Source: Paenibacillus sp. FSL H8-0048 (GTDB taxonomy: Bacteria > Bacillota > Bacilli > Paenibacillales > Paenibacillaceae). From it: DNA of 64,000 nucleotides. The position numbers and the translations under genes were made by a program. The notes beneath the pieces are model-generated. The model was given only the letters and a program-made list of their open reading frames with translations. It made no database searches and had not been told where the DNA came from. Location of the stretch: the NCBI RefSeq assembly GCF_038002825.1, contig NZ_JBBODF010000001.1, positions 6,882,001 to 6,946,000 on the forward strand. The letters are read 5' to 3'. Positions 16,901 to 24,527 of the stretch are shown in pieces. The stretch's first letter is position 1. Each line of letters opens with the position of its first letter.

Positions 16901-17728
16901 TTTGCCGTATTTTCCCGGAGGAATGCCCGTGATGTTCTTGAAGGTGCGGATGAAGTTGGCATAATCATTGAAGCCCGACAGGTAGCAGGTATCGGACACA
17001 GAGTTGCCGGCGGACAGGAGCTGCTTGGATAACGCGATCTTTTTGAGCAGGACATAACGGTAGATGGTGCCGCCGGTCTGCTGCTTGAACAGATGGCTGA
17101 GATAATATTTATCCAGTTTCAGCTCCCCGGCGATATGCCCCAGCGACAGATTCAGGTGCAGGTGGTTGTCGATATAACTCATCGCAGACTGAATATGGGA
17201 GGAGATAATGCTGGGCACGGCGGCACGGGTGCGGCTGTACAGCTCGTTGACCAGCACCAGAATCTGAATTAGGTACGTCAGGGCCAGCACCTCGCTGCCG
17301 TACTGCTTGCGCTCCAGGGCTGTAATCAGCTGTGAGGAGAGGGCGGTGTACTCTGAGAGCAGCGGCTCCTCCATCCGGGCCAGGTTATTCTCCCCGGGCT
17401 GGCGGTTCTGGAAGCAGGCCAGCAGATTCGTGGTCGCCGTACAGAACGGATAGACCAGCGGTGCTTTGAAATGAATGGTCAGCCGTTCATAAGGCTCGGG
17501 GGAGCGGTTGATGATTTTATGAATCTCATGATTGTTGAATAACAGGACGTCGCCTCGCTCCAACGGATAGCTGTATTGGTCCACGAAGCCGTTCACGCTG
17601 CCGCCCAGGAACAGGAAGATTTCATAGTGGTCATGGATATGGAAATCCCTCGTCGGAGAAATTGGAGAATTGCCGATCCCGGCCAGAATATCGCCGTCGA
17701 ATGTTTCATAATACCGGGCATGCTTCAA
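16898..17728 (-). CDS. AraC-family regulator with cupin sensor
   Basis: A 276-residue stand-alone regulator. The N-terminal cupin (about 1-140; FHIHDHYEIFLFL, then YSYPLERGDVLLFNN and HEIHKI) is a typical sugar-binding jelly roll. The C-terminal AraC DNA-binding domain spans about 180-276 (LSLGHIAGELKLDKYYLSHLF, then DYANFIRTFKN and GIPPGKY). It is divergent from the DUF2264-heparinase-GH88-DUF2264 operon that starts at 17851, which is its likely target. The ligand is unknown; an unsaturated uronate or a galacturonate/glucuronate derivative would suit the context. Confidence 0.85.
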   Translation of the reverse strand: MKHARYYETFDGDILAGIGNSPISPTRDFHIHDHYEIFLFLGGSVNGFVDQYSYPLERGDVLLFNNHEIHKIINRSPEPYERLTIHFKAPLVYPFCTATTNLLACFQNRQPGENNLARMEEPLLSEYTALSSQLITALERKQYGSEVLALTYLIQILVLVNELYSRTRAAVPSIISSHIQSAMSYIDNHLHLNLSLGHIAGELKLDKYYLSHLFKQQTGGTIYRYVLLKKIALSKQLLSAGNSVSDTCYLSGFNDYANFIRTFKNITGIPPGKYGK

Positions 17729-17850
17729 TAGTCACAGCCCCTTTCCTGTTGATCACAACATACGCAATAAATCATCATTATTCGCAAAGACATTGCAATA
17801 ATACCACAATACACTAGAGAAGAAGAATACCTGAGAGGGTGGAACTAGGG

Positions 17851-18993
17851 ATGAGTGGGATAGAACAGCGAAAATACTGGCTGGATACGATGCTGCGGAT
17901 TGGAACACCGGTCCTGGAGGCGCTTGCCGCACGGAAACTGAAAGAACGGTTACCTGCGGAGTTTCATCGCGAGCGCAGCCAGTTTGCACATCTGGAGGCT
18001 TTTGCAAGGCTGGCATGCGGAATGGCTCCCTGGCTGGAGCTTGAGGGGCTTGAAGGAGAAGAAGAGCGCTTAAGAGCCCGTTATGCCGGGCTGCTGCTGG
18101 AAGCGATTGATGCGGCGGTCGATCCGCAGTCGCCTGACTATATGGAATTCAAGACCGAAGGCCAGCCGCTGGTCGATGCGGCATTTCTGGCCCATGCGCT
18201 GGTGCGTGCACCGAAAGCGGTTACAGCCCGGCTGGACGCACGGGTCAAGGGCAATCTGATTGCGGCGCTGAAGCAGACGCGGCGGACCGCTCCCAGCGGC
18301 AGCAATTGGCTGCTGTTCAGTGCGATGGTGGAAGCAGCCTTATATCTGCTGGGGGACCCGGATTATGACCGGATGCGGGTGGGCTATGCGGTCCACATGT
18401 TCATGGACTGGTACAAGGGTGACGGAGTATACGGAGACGGGAAGGATTTCCACTGGGATTACTACAACAGCTTTGTCATTCAGCCGATGCTGGTGGATGT
18501 GGTTACCCTTTTCGAACAGGAGAATGAGGAGTATGCCCGGCTTAGACCCTTGGTCCTGCAGCGGGCGCAGAGATATGCCTCCGTGCTGGAGCGCAGCATC
18601 GCCCCGGACGGGACATATCCGTTCCTTGGGCGTTCGATCGTCTACCGGTTCGGGGCATTTCAGCTGCTGTCGCAGGCGGCGCTCCAGCATTTCCTGGAAG
18701 ACTCGCTGTTCCCGGCCCAGGTACGCTGCGCCTTGACCGCTGTCATTGCCCGGATTATGCAATATCCGGGTACGCTGGATGAGAACGGCTGGCTGCAGCC
18801 GGGGATCTACGGCAATCAGCCGGAGCTGGCCGAGAGCTACATTAATACGGGCAGTCTGTATCTGTGCGCCGCCGTGTTCCTGCCGCTGGGCCTGCCTCCT
18901 GCTGATCCCTTCTGGTCGGGCAGGGACATGAAATGGACGGCACTTAGAATTGTGAACGGCGAGAATGTGATGCGGGACCATGCTTTTGAATAA
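17851..18993 (+). CDS. DUF2264 family protein, short form
   Basis: A 380-residue protein with the alpha/alpha-barrel features of DUF2264 proteins: GSNWLLFSAMVEAALY, DGVYGDGKDFHWDYYNSF, DGTYPFLGRSIVYRF and the terminal FWSGRD. It aligns with the N-terminal catalytic-like half of the longer DUF2264 protein at 22038 and lacks that protein's beta-rich C-terminal half. An ATG at 17851, 8 bp after GAGGGTGG, is preferred; a GTG at 17839 is the alternative. DUF2264 proteins recur in uronic-acid polysaccharide loci of Bacillota and Bacteroidota, usually without assigned activity. It is the first gene of a four-gene operon. Confidence 0.75.
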   Translation: MSGIEQRKYWLDTMLRIGTPVLEALAARKLKERLPAEFHRERSQFAHLEAFARLACGMAPWLELEGLEGEEERLRARYAGLLLEAIDAAVDPQSPDYMEFKTEGQPLVDAAFLAHALVRAPKAVTARLDARVKGNLIAALKQTRRTAPSGSNWLLFSAMVEAALYLLGDPDYDRMRVGYAVHMFMDWYKGDGVYGDGKDFHWDYYNSFVIQPMLVDVVTLFEQENEEYARLRPLVLQRAQRYASVLERSIAPDGTYPFLGRSIVYRFGAFQLLSQAALQHFLEDSLFPAQVRCALTAVIARIMQYPGTLDENGWLQPGIYGNQPELAESYINTGSLYLCAAVFLPLGLPPADPFWSGRDMKWTALRIVNGENVMRDHAFE

Positions 18994-19031
18994 GGAATAC
19001 AGACAGACTGAACATGAGAGGGAGCTTAGGC

Positions 19032-20843
19032 ATGAACATACAGGAACTTAAGGCAATCGTAGAGAACATGAAGCCGGCAGATCTCAGCCTATATTATCCG
19101 CAGGGAGATTCGGCTGCTTTTTGGAGTGAGGCAGCATCTTCTGAAGTGTTGCAGGCCAGTATCAGTGAGATTCGCGCAGAAGCACAGCGGCTGGAAGGGC
19201 GGCCTATACCGCTGCTGAAGTATAGTTTGTTTACCCTTTTCCGGCAGACGGGGTCGAGACTGGAATATGAGCGCCCTTATTTTGAACGCAGAAGAAGGCT
19301 GAATACGTATGTGTTCCTTAGTCTGCTGGAGCCGGAGAACGCAGCAGCTCTGGAGCAGCTTACAGATATTCTATGGGCGATCTGCGATGAGTACACGTGG
19401 TGTGTTCCCGCTCATCTTCCTGAGAAGCATGATGCTGCTGAGATTAACCGGCATATCGATCTGTTCTCCTCCGAGACAGGCTTTACGTTAAGCGAGTGTC
19501 TGCTGCTGCTCAGGGAGCGTCTCCCGCTGCTGCTCCGCTCCCGGATACGCAGTGAGGTGGAGCGCAGGATTTTCCAGCCGTTCCTTGCGCATGGCCCGTA
19601 TTTCTGGGAGACCTCCACTCACAATTGGGCGGCAGTCTGCGCGGGTTCTGTGGGTGCTGCTGCACTGCTCCTTGTGAAGGACAAGGACCTGCTGGCGGAT
19701 ATTCTCCTGAAGACAGAGAGCAGCATGAATTATTATCTGCAGGGCTTCGGGGAAGACGGGGCCTGCCAGGAGGGGCTGGGCTACTGGAATTACGGATTCG
19801 GCTATTTCACTTATTACAGTGATTTGCTCCGTTCAAGAAGCGGAGGCAGGCTGGACTGGTTCAAGCAGGTGAAGGTGGCACAGATCGCCCGCTTCCAGCA
19901 GCAATGCTTTATGGACGACAGCTATGTCGCCAATTTCTCTGATTCAGTCCCCCGGGTGCGGGTGCATATGGGACTCTCCCATTATCTGGCGGACGTCTAT
20001 CCGGATGTCCTGCGCCCGCCGTCTGCGCTGCGCGCCCCGTTCACGGAGGATCACTGCAGCCGCTTCGCACCGGCGCTGCGTAATCTGATCTGGACAAGAG
20101 CCGGGCAGGAGAACGAGTCCTGGGAGGCAGGCAGCAGCTATCTGCCTGATGCCGCTTGGCTCGTATCGCGGCATGTCTCTGCTGCGGGCGCCTACGGCTT
20201 CGCGGCCAAGGGAGGCCATAACGACGAGCCGCATAACCATAATGACCTGGGCCAATTTATTCTGAGCGGCCGGGGGGAGATTTTCGCGGCTGATCTGGGC
20301 AGCGGAGAGTACACGGCGGACTATTTCGGTGCCGGCCGTTACGGCTATGACTGCAACGGGTCGCAGGGCCATAGCGTGCCAATTATTGACGGCCAGTTTC
20401 AGGGGGCCGGCCGGGAGTTCGAGGCAACGGTGCTGCATGCATCGGCAGCGGAGGTGAAGGATGAGCTGACGCTGGAGCTGGCCCGGGCGTACCCGGTAGC
20501 CGGACTGCAATCCCTGGTCCGTTCGCTGGTCTGGCATAAGGAGGAGCTGCCCCGTCTGGAGCTGACTGACACCTATCAGTATGACGGAGCTCCGGCAAGC
20601 TGGACGGAACGGTTCGTAACGTGGCGCAGACCGGAGCTGACGGGGCCAGGGCGAGTACTGCTACCGGGTGCTGAAGGCCAGGGTGTTCAGGTAACTTATA
20701 ATCCGCAGATCGTCCGACCGGAGATTACCGCACATGTGTACCAGGACCACCATGGCAAGGACACGGTGTGGCATAGCCTGGACTTCCAGGTTCTCCAGCC
20801 CGGGGCAGAGGGCGTATTGGTGTTTACTTTTGAGTTTATGTAA
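19032..20843 (+). CDS. Heparinase II/III-like polysaccharide lyase
   Basis: A 603-residue protein with an N-terminal alpha/alpha toroid (to about residue 340) and a heparinase II/III-type beta-sandwich domain. The His-rich motif HNDEPHNHNDLGQF (about 396-409) is the hallmark of this superfamily (PL12, PL15, PL17, PL21), followed by GEIFAADLGSGEYT and the GSQGHS turn. Such enzymes beta-eliminate uronic-acid polysaccharides, leaving a 4,5-unsaturated uronate. No signal peptide is seen, so it may act on imported oligosaccharides as an oligo-lyase. The ATG at 19032 follows GAGGGAGC by 8 bp; an in-frame ATG 18 nt upstream would include that site. GH88 downstream acts on the product. Confidence 0.8.
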   Translation: MNIQELKAIVENMKPADLSLYYPQGDSAAFWSEAASSEVLQASISEIRAEAQRLEGRPIPLLKYSLFTLFRQTGSRLEYERPYFERRRRLNTYVFLSLLEPENAAALEQLTDILWAICDEYTWCVPAHLPEKHDAAEINRHIDLFSSETGFTLSECLLLLRERLPLLLRSRIRSEVERRIFQPFLAHGPYFWETSTHNWAAVCAGSVGAAALLLVKDKDLLADILLKTESSMNYYLQGFGEDGACQEGLGYWNYGFGYFTYYSDLLRSRSGGRLDWFKQVKVAQIARFQQQCFMDDSYVANFSDSVPRVRVHMGLSHYLADVYPDVLRPPSALRAPFTEDHCSRFAPALRNLIWTRAGQENESWEAGSSYLPDAAWLVSRHVSAAGAYGFAAKGGHNDEPHNHNDLGQFILSGRGEIFAADLGSGEYTADYFGAGRYGYDCNGSQGHSVPIIDGQFQGAGREFEATVLHASAAEVKDELTLELARAYPVAGLQSLVRSLVWHKEELPRLELTDTYQYDGAPASWTERFVTWRRPELTGPGRVLLPGAEGQGVQVTYNPQIVRPEITAHVYQDHHGKDTVWHSLDFQVLQPGAEGVLVFTFEFM

Positions 20844-20887
20844 GACGCACGGCACGGGTACTACATTCACATAAAGGCGGGATTCAA

Positions 20888-22024
20888 ATGAACAGAACCA
20901 TAGATCAGACTTGGGTAGATGAGGCTTGGGGTAAGGCGCTGGAGAAGACGGGAACGAACAGCATCAGCATCGGGGCCGAGTTCCCGCATGCCAGTCAAGG
21001 CGGCAAGTATGTCCTGGAAGTGCCGAGCTGGTGGACTGCGGGCTTCTGGCCGGGCATGCTCTGGCAGCTCTATGCAGGGAGCGGAGATGAGAGCCTGAAG
21101 GCTGTAGCCGAGCGCTGCGAGGAGCGGCTGGATGAGGTGCTGGACGGCTATGTGAAGCTGGACCATGATCTTGGCTTCATGTGGCTGCTGACCAGCGTTG
21201 CCAATTACAAGCTGACGGGCAGAGAAGAATCACGGGTTCGCGGGCTGAAGGCCGCCAACTATCTGGCCGCCCGCTTCAACCTGAAGGGCCGCTATATCCG
21301 GGCCTGGAATCCCTGGAGAGAAGGCGAGGACAACAGCGGGGTGGCCATTATCGACTGCAGCATGAATACCAGCTTGTTGTTCTGGGCCTCCGAAGTCACC
21401 GGAGATCCGCGTTACCGGCATATCGCGGAGGCGCATATGGATACGGTGCTGGAGCATTTCATCCGGCCGGACGGCTCGGTCTATCATATTGTCAGCTTCA
21501 ACCCGGAGACGGGCGAAGTAGTAGAGAAGCTGGGCGGACAGGGGTATGCGCCGGAATCGGCCTGGTCGCGCGGTGCGGCATGGGCATTATACGGGCTGGC
21601 ACTGGCCTATCATCATACCGGCAAGCTCAGCTACCTGCATGCGTCCAAGCAGGTTGCACATTTCTTCCTGACCCGGCTGCCTGAGGATCAGGTACCGCAC
21701 TGGGATTTCCGCGCTCCAGGTGAGGTTGGTGAGATCCGCGATACTTCAGCCGGTTCCTGCGCAGCAAGCGGTCTGCTGCTCCTGGCCGGGCTGGTGGAAG
21801 AATCTGAGGCTCATGTCTACCGGAACGGGGCGCTTAGAATCACGGAATCTCTCTACCGCAATTACGGAACTTGGGACAATCCCGGCGAACAGGGGCTGCT
21901 GCTTCACGGCACCAGCAACTATCCTGAGGACCGGAACATCGATGTGCCGCTGATCTACGGGGATTTCTTCTATGTCGAGGCACTGGCCCGGATCAAGGGA
22001 GCAGGCCCGTTCTACTGGGAGTAG
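20888..22024 (+). CDS. GH88 unsaturated glucuronyl hydrolase
   Basis: A 378-residue protein of the (alpha/alpha)6 barrel family GH88. Two aspartates match the catalytic pair of Bacillus sp. GL1 UGL (Asp88 and Asp149): Asp94 in HDLGFM and Asp156 in IDCSMN. Other family motifs are WWTAGFWPGMLW, ESAWSRGAAWALYGLA and DTSAGSCAASG. It hydrates the enol ether of 4,5-unsaturated uronic acids at the non-reducing end of lyase products, and lacks an export signal, so it is cytoplasmic. It is coupled with the heparinase-like gene (44-bp gap with AAGGCGGG) and followed after a few bases by the DUF2264 gene. Confidence 0.9.
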   Translation: MNRTIDQTWVDEAWGKALEKTGTNSISIGAEFPHASQGGKYVLEVPSWWTAGFWPGMLWQLYAGSGDESLKAVAERCEERLDEVLDGYVKLDHDLGFMWLLTSVANYKLTGREESRVRGLKAANYLAARFNLKGRYIRAWNPWREGEDNSGVAIIDCSMNTSLLFWASEVTGDPRYRHIAEAHMDTVLEHFIRPDGSVYHIVSFNPETGEVVEKLGGQGYAPESAWSRGAAWALYGLALAYHHTGKLSYLHASKQVAHFFLTRLPEDQVPHWDFRAPGEVGEIRDTSAGSCAASGLLLLAGLVEESEAHVYRNGALRITESLYRNYGTWDNPGEQGLLLHGTSNYPEDRNIDVPLIYGDFFYVEALARIKGAGPFYWE

Positions 22025-22037
22025 GAGGAGTATGACA

Positions 22038-23963
22038 ATGACGAATAATAAGATGACTCCGGTAATTGGAAATCCGGCGGCAGGCGGCCTGGCGAGGGGC
22101 AATCTGGCAATTCAGAGCAATCCGCTGAAGACTCGCGGCGATCTGCTGGCTGCCCTTGACCAGCTGACAGAGCCGCTTCAGCCGCTCTATAGCAGAGGCA
22201 GCGCCAGACTTGAGATCGGAATTACGGGAGCTAGCTATCCGGCAACCACTGCCGGAATGGAAGGCTTCTCCCGGGTGCTCTGGGGAATGATTCCGTTGCT
22301 CGCCGGAGGCGGGGAAAGTAGGCTATGGGCCACTGTGCTGGAGGGCATCCGGCACGGCACCGATCCGGCCCATGAGGAATATTGGGGCAATGTGAGAGAC
22401 TATGACCAGCGGCTGGTCGAGATGGCCGCCTTCGGCTTCGCGCTGGCGGCTGTGCCGGAGCATATCTGGTCCCCGCTTGCTCCGCAGGAGCAGGAGCATC
22501 TGTACAACTGGCTAAACCAGATCAATTCCCATCCCTGCTACGACTGCAACTGGCTGTTCTTCAACGTGTTAGTGAATGTCGGCTTCCGTAAGGTAGGACG
22601 GCCTTATGATGCGGTGCAGCTGGAGAGGAACCTGACGCGGATGGATGCGTTCTATCTGGGGGAAGGCTGGTACAGCGACGGCGTTAACGGACACTGTGAT
22701 TATTACGGGCCCTTCGCCATCCATTACTATTCGCTGCTGTATGCGAAGCTGATGGAACGGGAAGACCCGGAGCGTTCCCGTTTGTTCAAAGAACGCGCCC
22801 GGCTGTTCGCTGCTGAATTCATCGGCTGGTTCGCCCCGGACGGCGCTGCGCTTCCCTACGGCCGCAGTCTGGCCTACCGGTTCGCCCAGTCTGCATTCTG
22901 GAGCGCCCTGGCGTATGCAGAGGTGGAAGGCTTCCCTGCCGGAGTGGTCAAAGGTATCATCCTGCGCAATCTGCGCTGGTGGTTCCGCCAGCCGATCTTC
23001 GATGCTGCGGGTGTGCTGACGATCGGATACACGTATCCGAATCTGGTCATGGCAGAGAATTATAATGCTCCCGGCTCGCCTTACTGGGCGCTGAAGACAT
23101 TCCTGCCGCTTGCCCTCGGCGCGGAGCATCCGTTCTGGAGCGAACCGGAGCTGCCGCTGCCGGAGCTTCCGGCATTGAGTGTGCAGCATCCGCCGCATCT
23201 TGTTCTGGTCCACGAACCGGCTTCCGGTCATGTGGCCGCCTTCAACAGCGGGCATTTATCTACCAATGAGCATACGCATACCTCAGCCAAATACGAGAAA
23301 TTCGTCTATTCCACGGGCTTCGGATTCAGCGTTCCCCGCTCAGAATGGGGATTGTCACAGGGTGCCTATGATTCTATGCTTGCGCTGAGCGAAAGGGGAG
23401 ATAACCTCTACCGGGTACGGCGCCGGAATCTGCAATCTGAGATCACGGACAACGTCCTGCGGTCGGTCTGGAAGCCTTGGGTGGACGTTGAGGTGCGCAC
23501 CTGGGTCATAGCAGGACTGCCCTGGCATATTCGCATTCACCGGCTGGAGACAGGACGGGCGCTGGATGCAGCCGAGGGAGGGTTCGCGCTGGGACAGGAA
23601 GCGGAGCCTGCGCAGCAGTTCGGCGGAATCGGCACAGCGGCAGCTACTGCATGGGGCACAAGCGGCATCAAGGGGCTGACGGGCTACTCGAAGGCTGAGT
23701 TAATCTGGCCAAATGCAAATACGAACCTGCTTCGTCCCCGGACAGTGCTGCCAACCTTAACGGTCTCCCTAGAGCCTGGAGTTCATTGGCTGGCCTCCGC
23801 CGTGTACGGTGATCCTTCAGTAGATGGATCTGCCAACAGTACGGGCGAAGTCAGCTCAATTCTGGACCAATCGCCTGAAGCAATGCTGAGGGTTAAGTTC
23901 AGCAAGGAGCGCATTTCAATTACCACTATTGGCGGGTCAGAGATTATAGTTCCGTTACAATAA
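22038..23963 (+). CDS. DUF2264 family protein, full length
   Basis: About 641 residues. The N-terminal half is an all-helical barrel (GITGASYPATTAGMEGFSRV, CNWLFFNVLVNVGF, YSDGVNGHCDYYGPFAIHYY, DGAALPYGRSLAYRF) and the C-terminal half is beta-rich, as in DUF2264 proteins. No signal peptide is seen. The start is at ATG 22038, 9 bp after AGGAGG; an ATG two codons earlier is also possible. The frame is open further upstream, inside the GH88 gene, but has no better start. Two DUF2264 paralogues flanking a lyase and a GH88 point to a role in unsaturated or uronic oligosaccharide cleavage; the exact reaction is inferred, not shown. Confidence 0.8.
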   Translation: MTNNKMTPVIGNPAAGGLARGNLAIQSNPLKTRGDLLAALDQLTEPLQPLYSRGSARLEIGITGASYPATTAGMEGFSRVLWGMIPLLAGGGESRLWATVLEGIRHGTDPAHEEYWGNVRDYDQRLVEMAAFGFALAAVPEHIWSPLAPQEQEHLYNWLNQINSHPCYDCNWLFFNVLVNVGFRKVGRPYDAVQLERNLTRMDAFYLGEGWYSDGVNGHCDYYGPFAIHYYSLLYAKLMEREDPERSRLFKERARLFAAEFIGWFAPDGAALPYGRSLAYRFAQSAFWSALAYAEVEGFPAGVVKGIILRNLRWWFRQPIFDAAGVLTIGYTYPNLVMAENYNAPGSPYWALKTFLPLALGAEHPFWSEPELPLPELPALSVQHPPHLVLVHEPASGHVAAFNSGHLSTNEHTHTSAKYEKFVYSTGFGFSVPRSEWGLSQGAYDSMLALSERGDNLYRVRRRNLQSEITDNVLRSVWKPWVDVEVRTWVIAGLPWHIRIHRLETGRALDAAEGGFALGQEAEPAQQFGGIGTAAATAWGTSGIKGLTGYSKAELIWPNANTNLLRPRTVLPTLTVSLEPGVHWLASAVYGDPSVDGSANSTGEVSSILDQSPEAMLRVKFSKERISITTIGGSEIIVPLQ

Positions 23964-24454
23964 AACATTAGCTGCATCTTCAATAGGACGTCGGCATTGG
24001 ATTTAATATAGTGGAAATAGCAAGTGGTTTCGTCTCTGAACCCATTCATTAGTCTAATCAAGCGCTATGTATAAGTGCCATCTGTACAACTAAATCATCT
24101 GATGTATAGCCGAATAACCGTTTAGGTGTATTTCATACAATTAAACTGCCTCAATAATCGGTTTTTCACATATTGGGGCAGTTTTAGCTGTACAGAATAC
24201 AACTAAAAGAGTAATTCTGTCCCTTTTACTGTTTTTAAATGTACAGAATACAACTATCACCGAATATTCGCTTCGAACGCCCCCAGTCAACGAATGCCCC
24301 CGACTCTACCCTACCTCTTTTAGCCACCTGAACATCGTAACCCGCCCAACCTACCCTATCTCTTTCAGCCACCTGAACGTCCCAACCCGCTAAACGTCCC
24401 AAGTCGCCCAACACCGCCTCCTTTACAAATTACAAACTCTTGCTAGTTAGACCA
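23964..24454. other. Gene-free region between PUL operon and GH115
   Basis: Apart from the composite palindromic element, this gap holds a C-rich, gene-poor stretch at about 24280-24420 in which a phrase with CCACCTGAAC and CAACCCGC is repeated two to three times (near 24315 and 24369). No convincing open frame with a ribosome binding site is seen. Confidence 0.6.
24070..24258. repeat. Composite palindromic repeat element, copy 1
   Basis: Four 25-bp palindromic units start at 24070, 24121, 24183 and 24234 (spacing 51, 62, 51). The unit consensus is TTTAGNTGTA, a 5-bp centre, TACANCTAAA. The first unit is intact only in its right half. A hairpin with arms CTGCCTCAAT and ATTGGGGCAG fills the 37-bp gap between units 2 and 3. 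The spacing is the same at 49027-49215. It lies in a 564-bp gene-free gap. Confidence 0.85.
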
Positions 24455-24484
24455 TGGAGTCTGTAACCGCTCTCCCGATATAAT
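24455..24484 (+). promoter_or_regulatory. GH115 promoter with overlapping cre site
   Basis: A perfect TATAAT lies at 24479-24484 with a poor -35 about 17-18 bp upstream. In the spacer, TGTAACCGCTCTCC (24462-24475) fits the cre consensus TGWAANCGNTNWCA at all but the last constrained position. This suggests catabolite repression by CcpA plus dependence on an activator. Confidence 0.5.
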
Positions 24485-24527
24485 GTGATAAGTATGCGAA
24501 GACGAAAGAAGCGGAGGATATGAGAGC

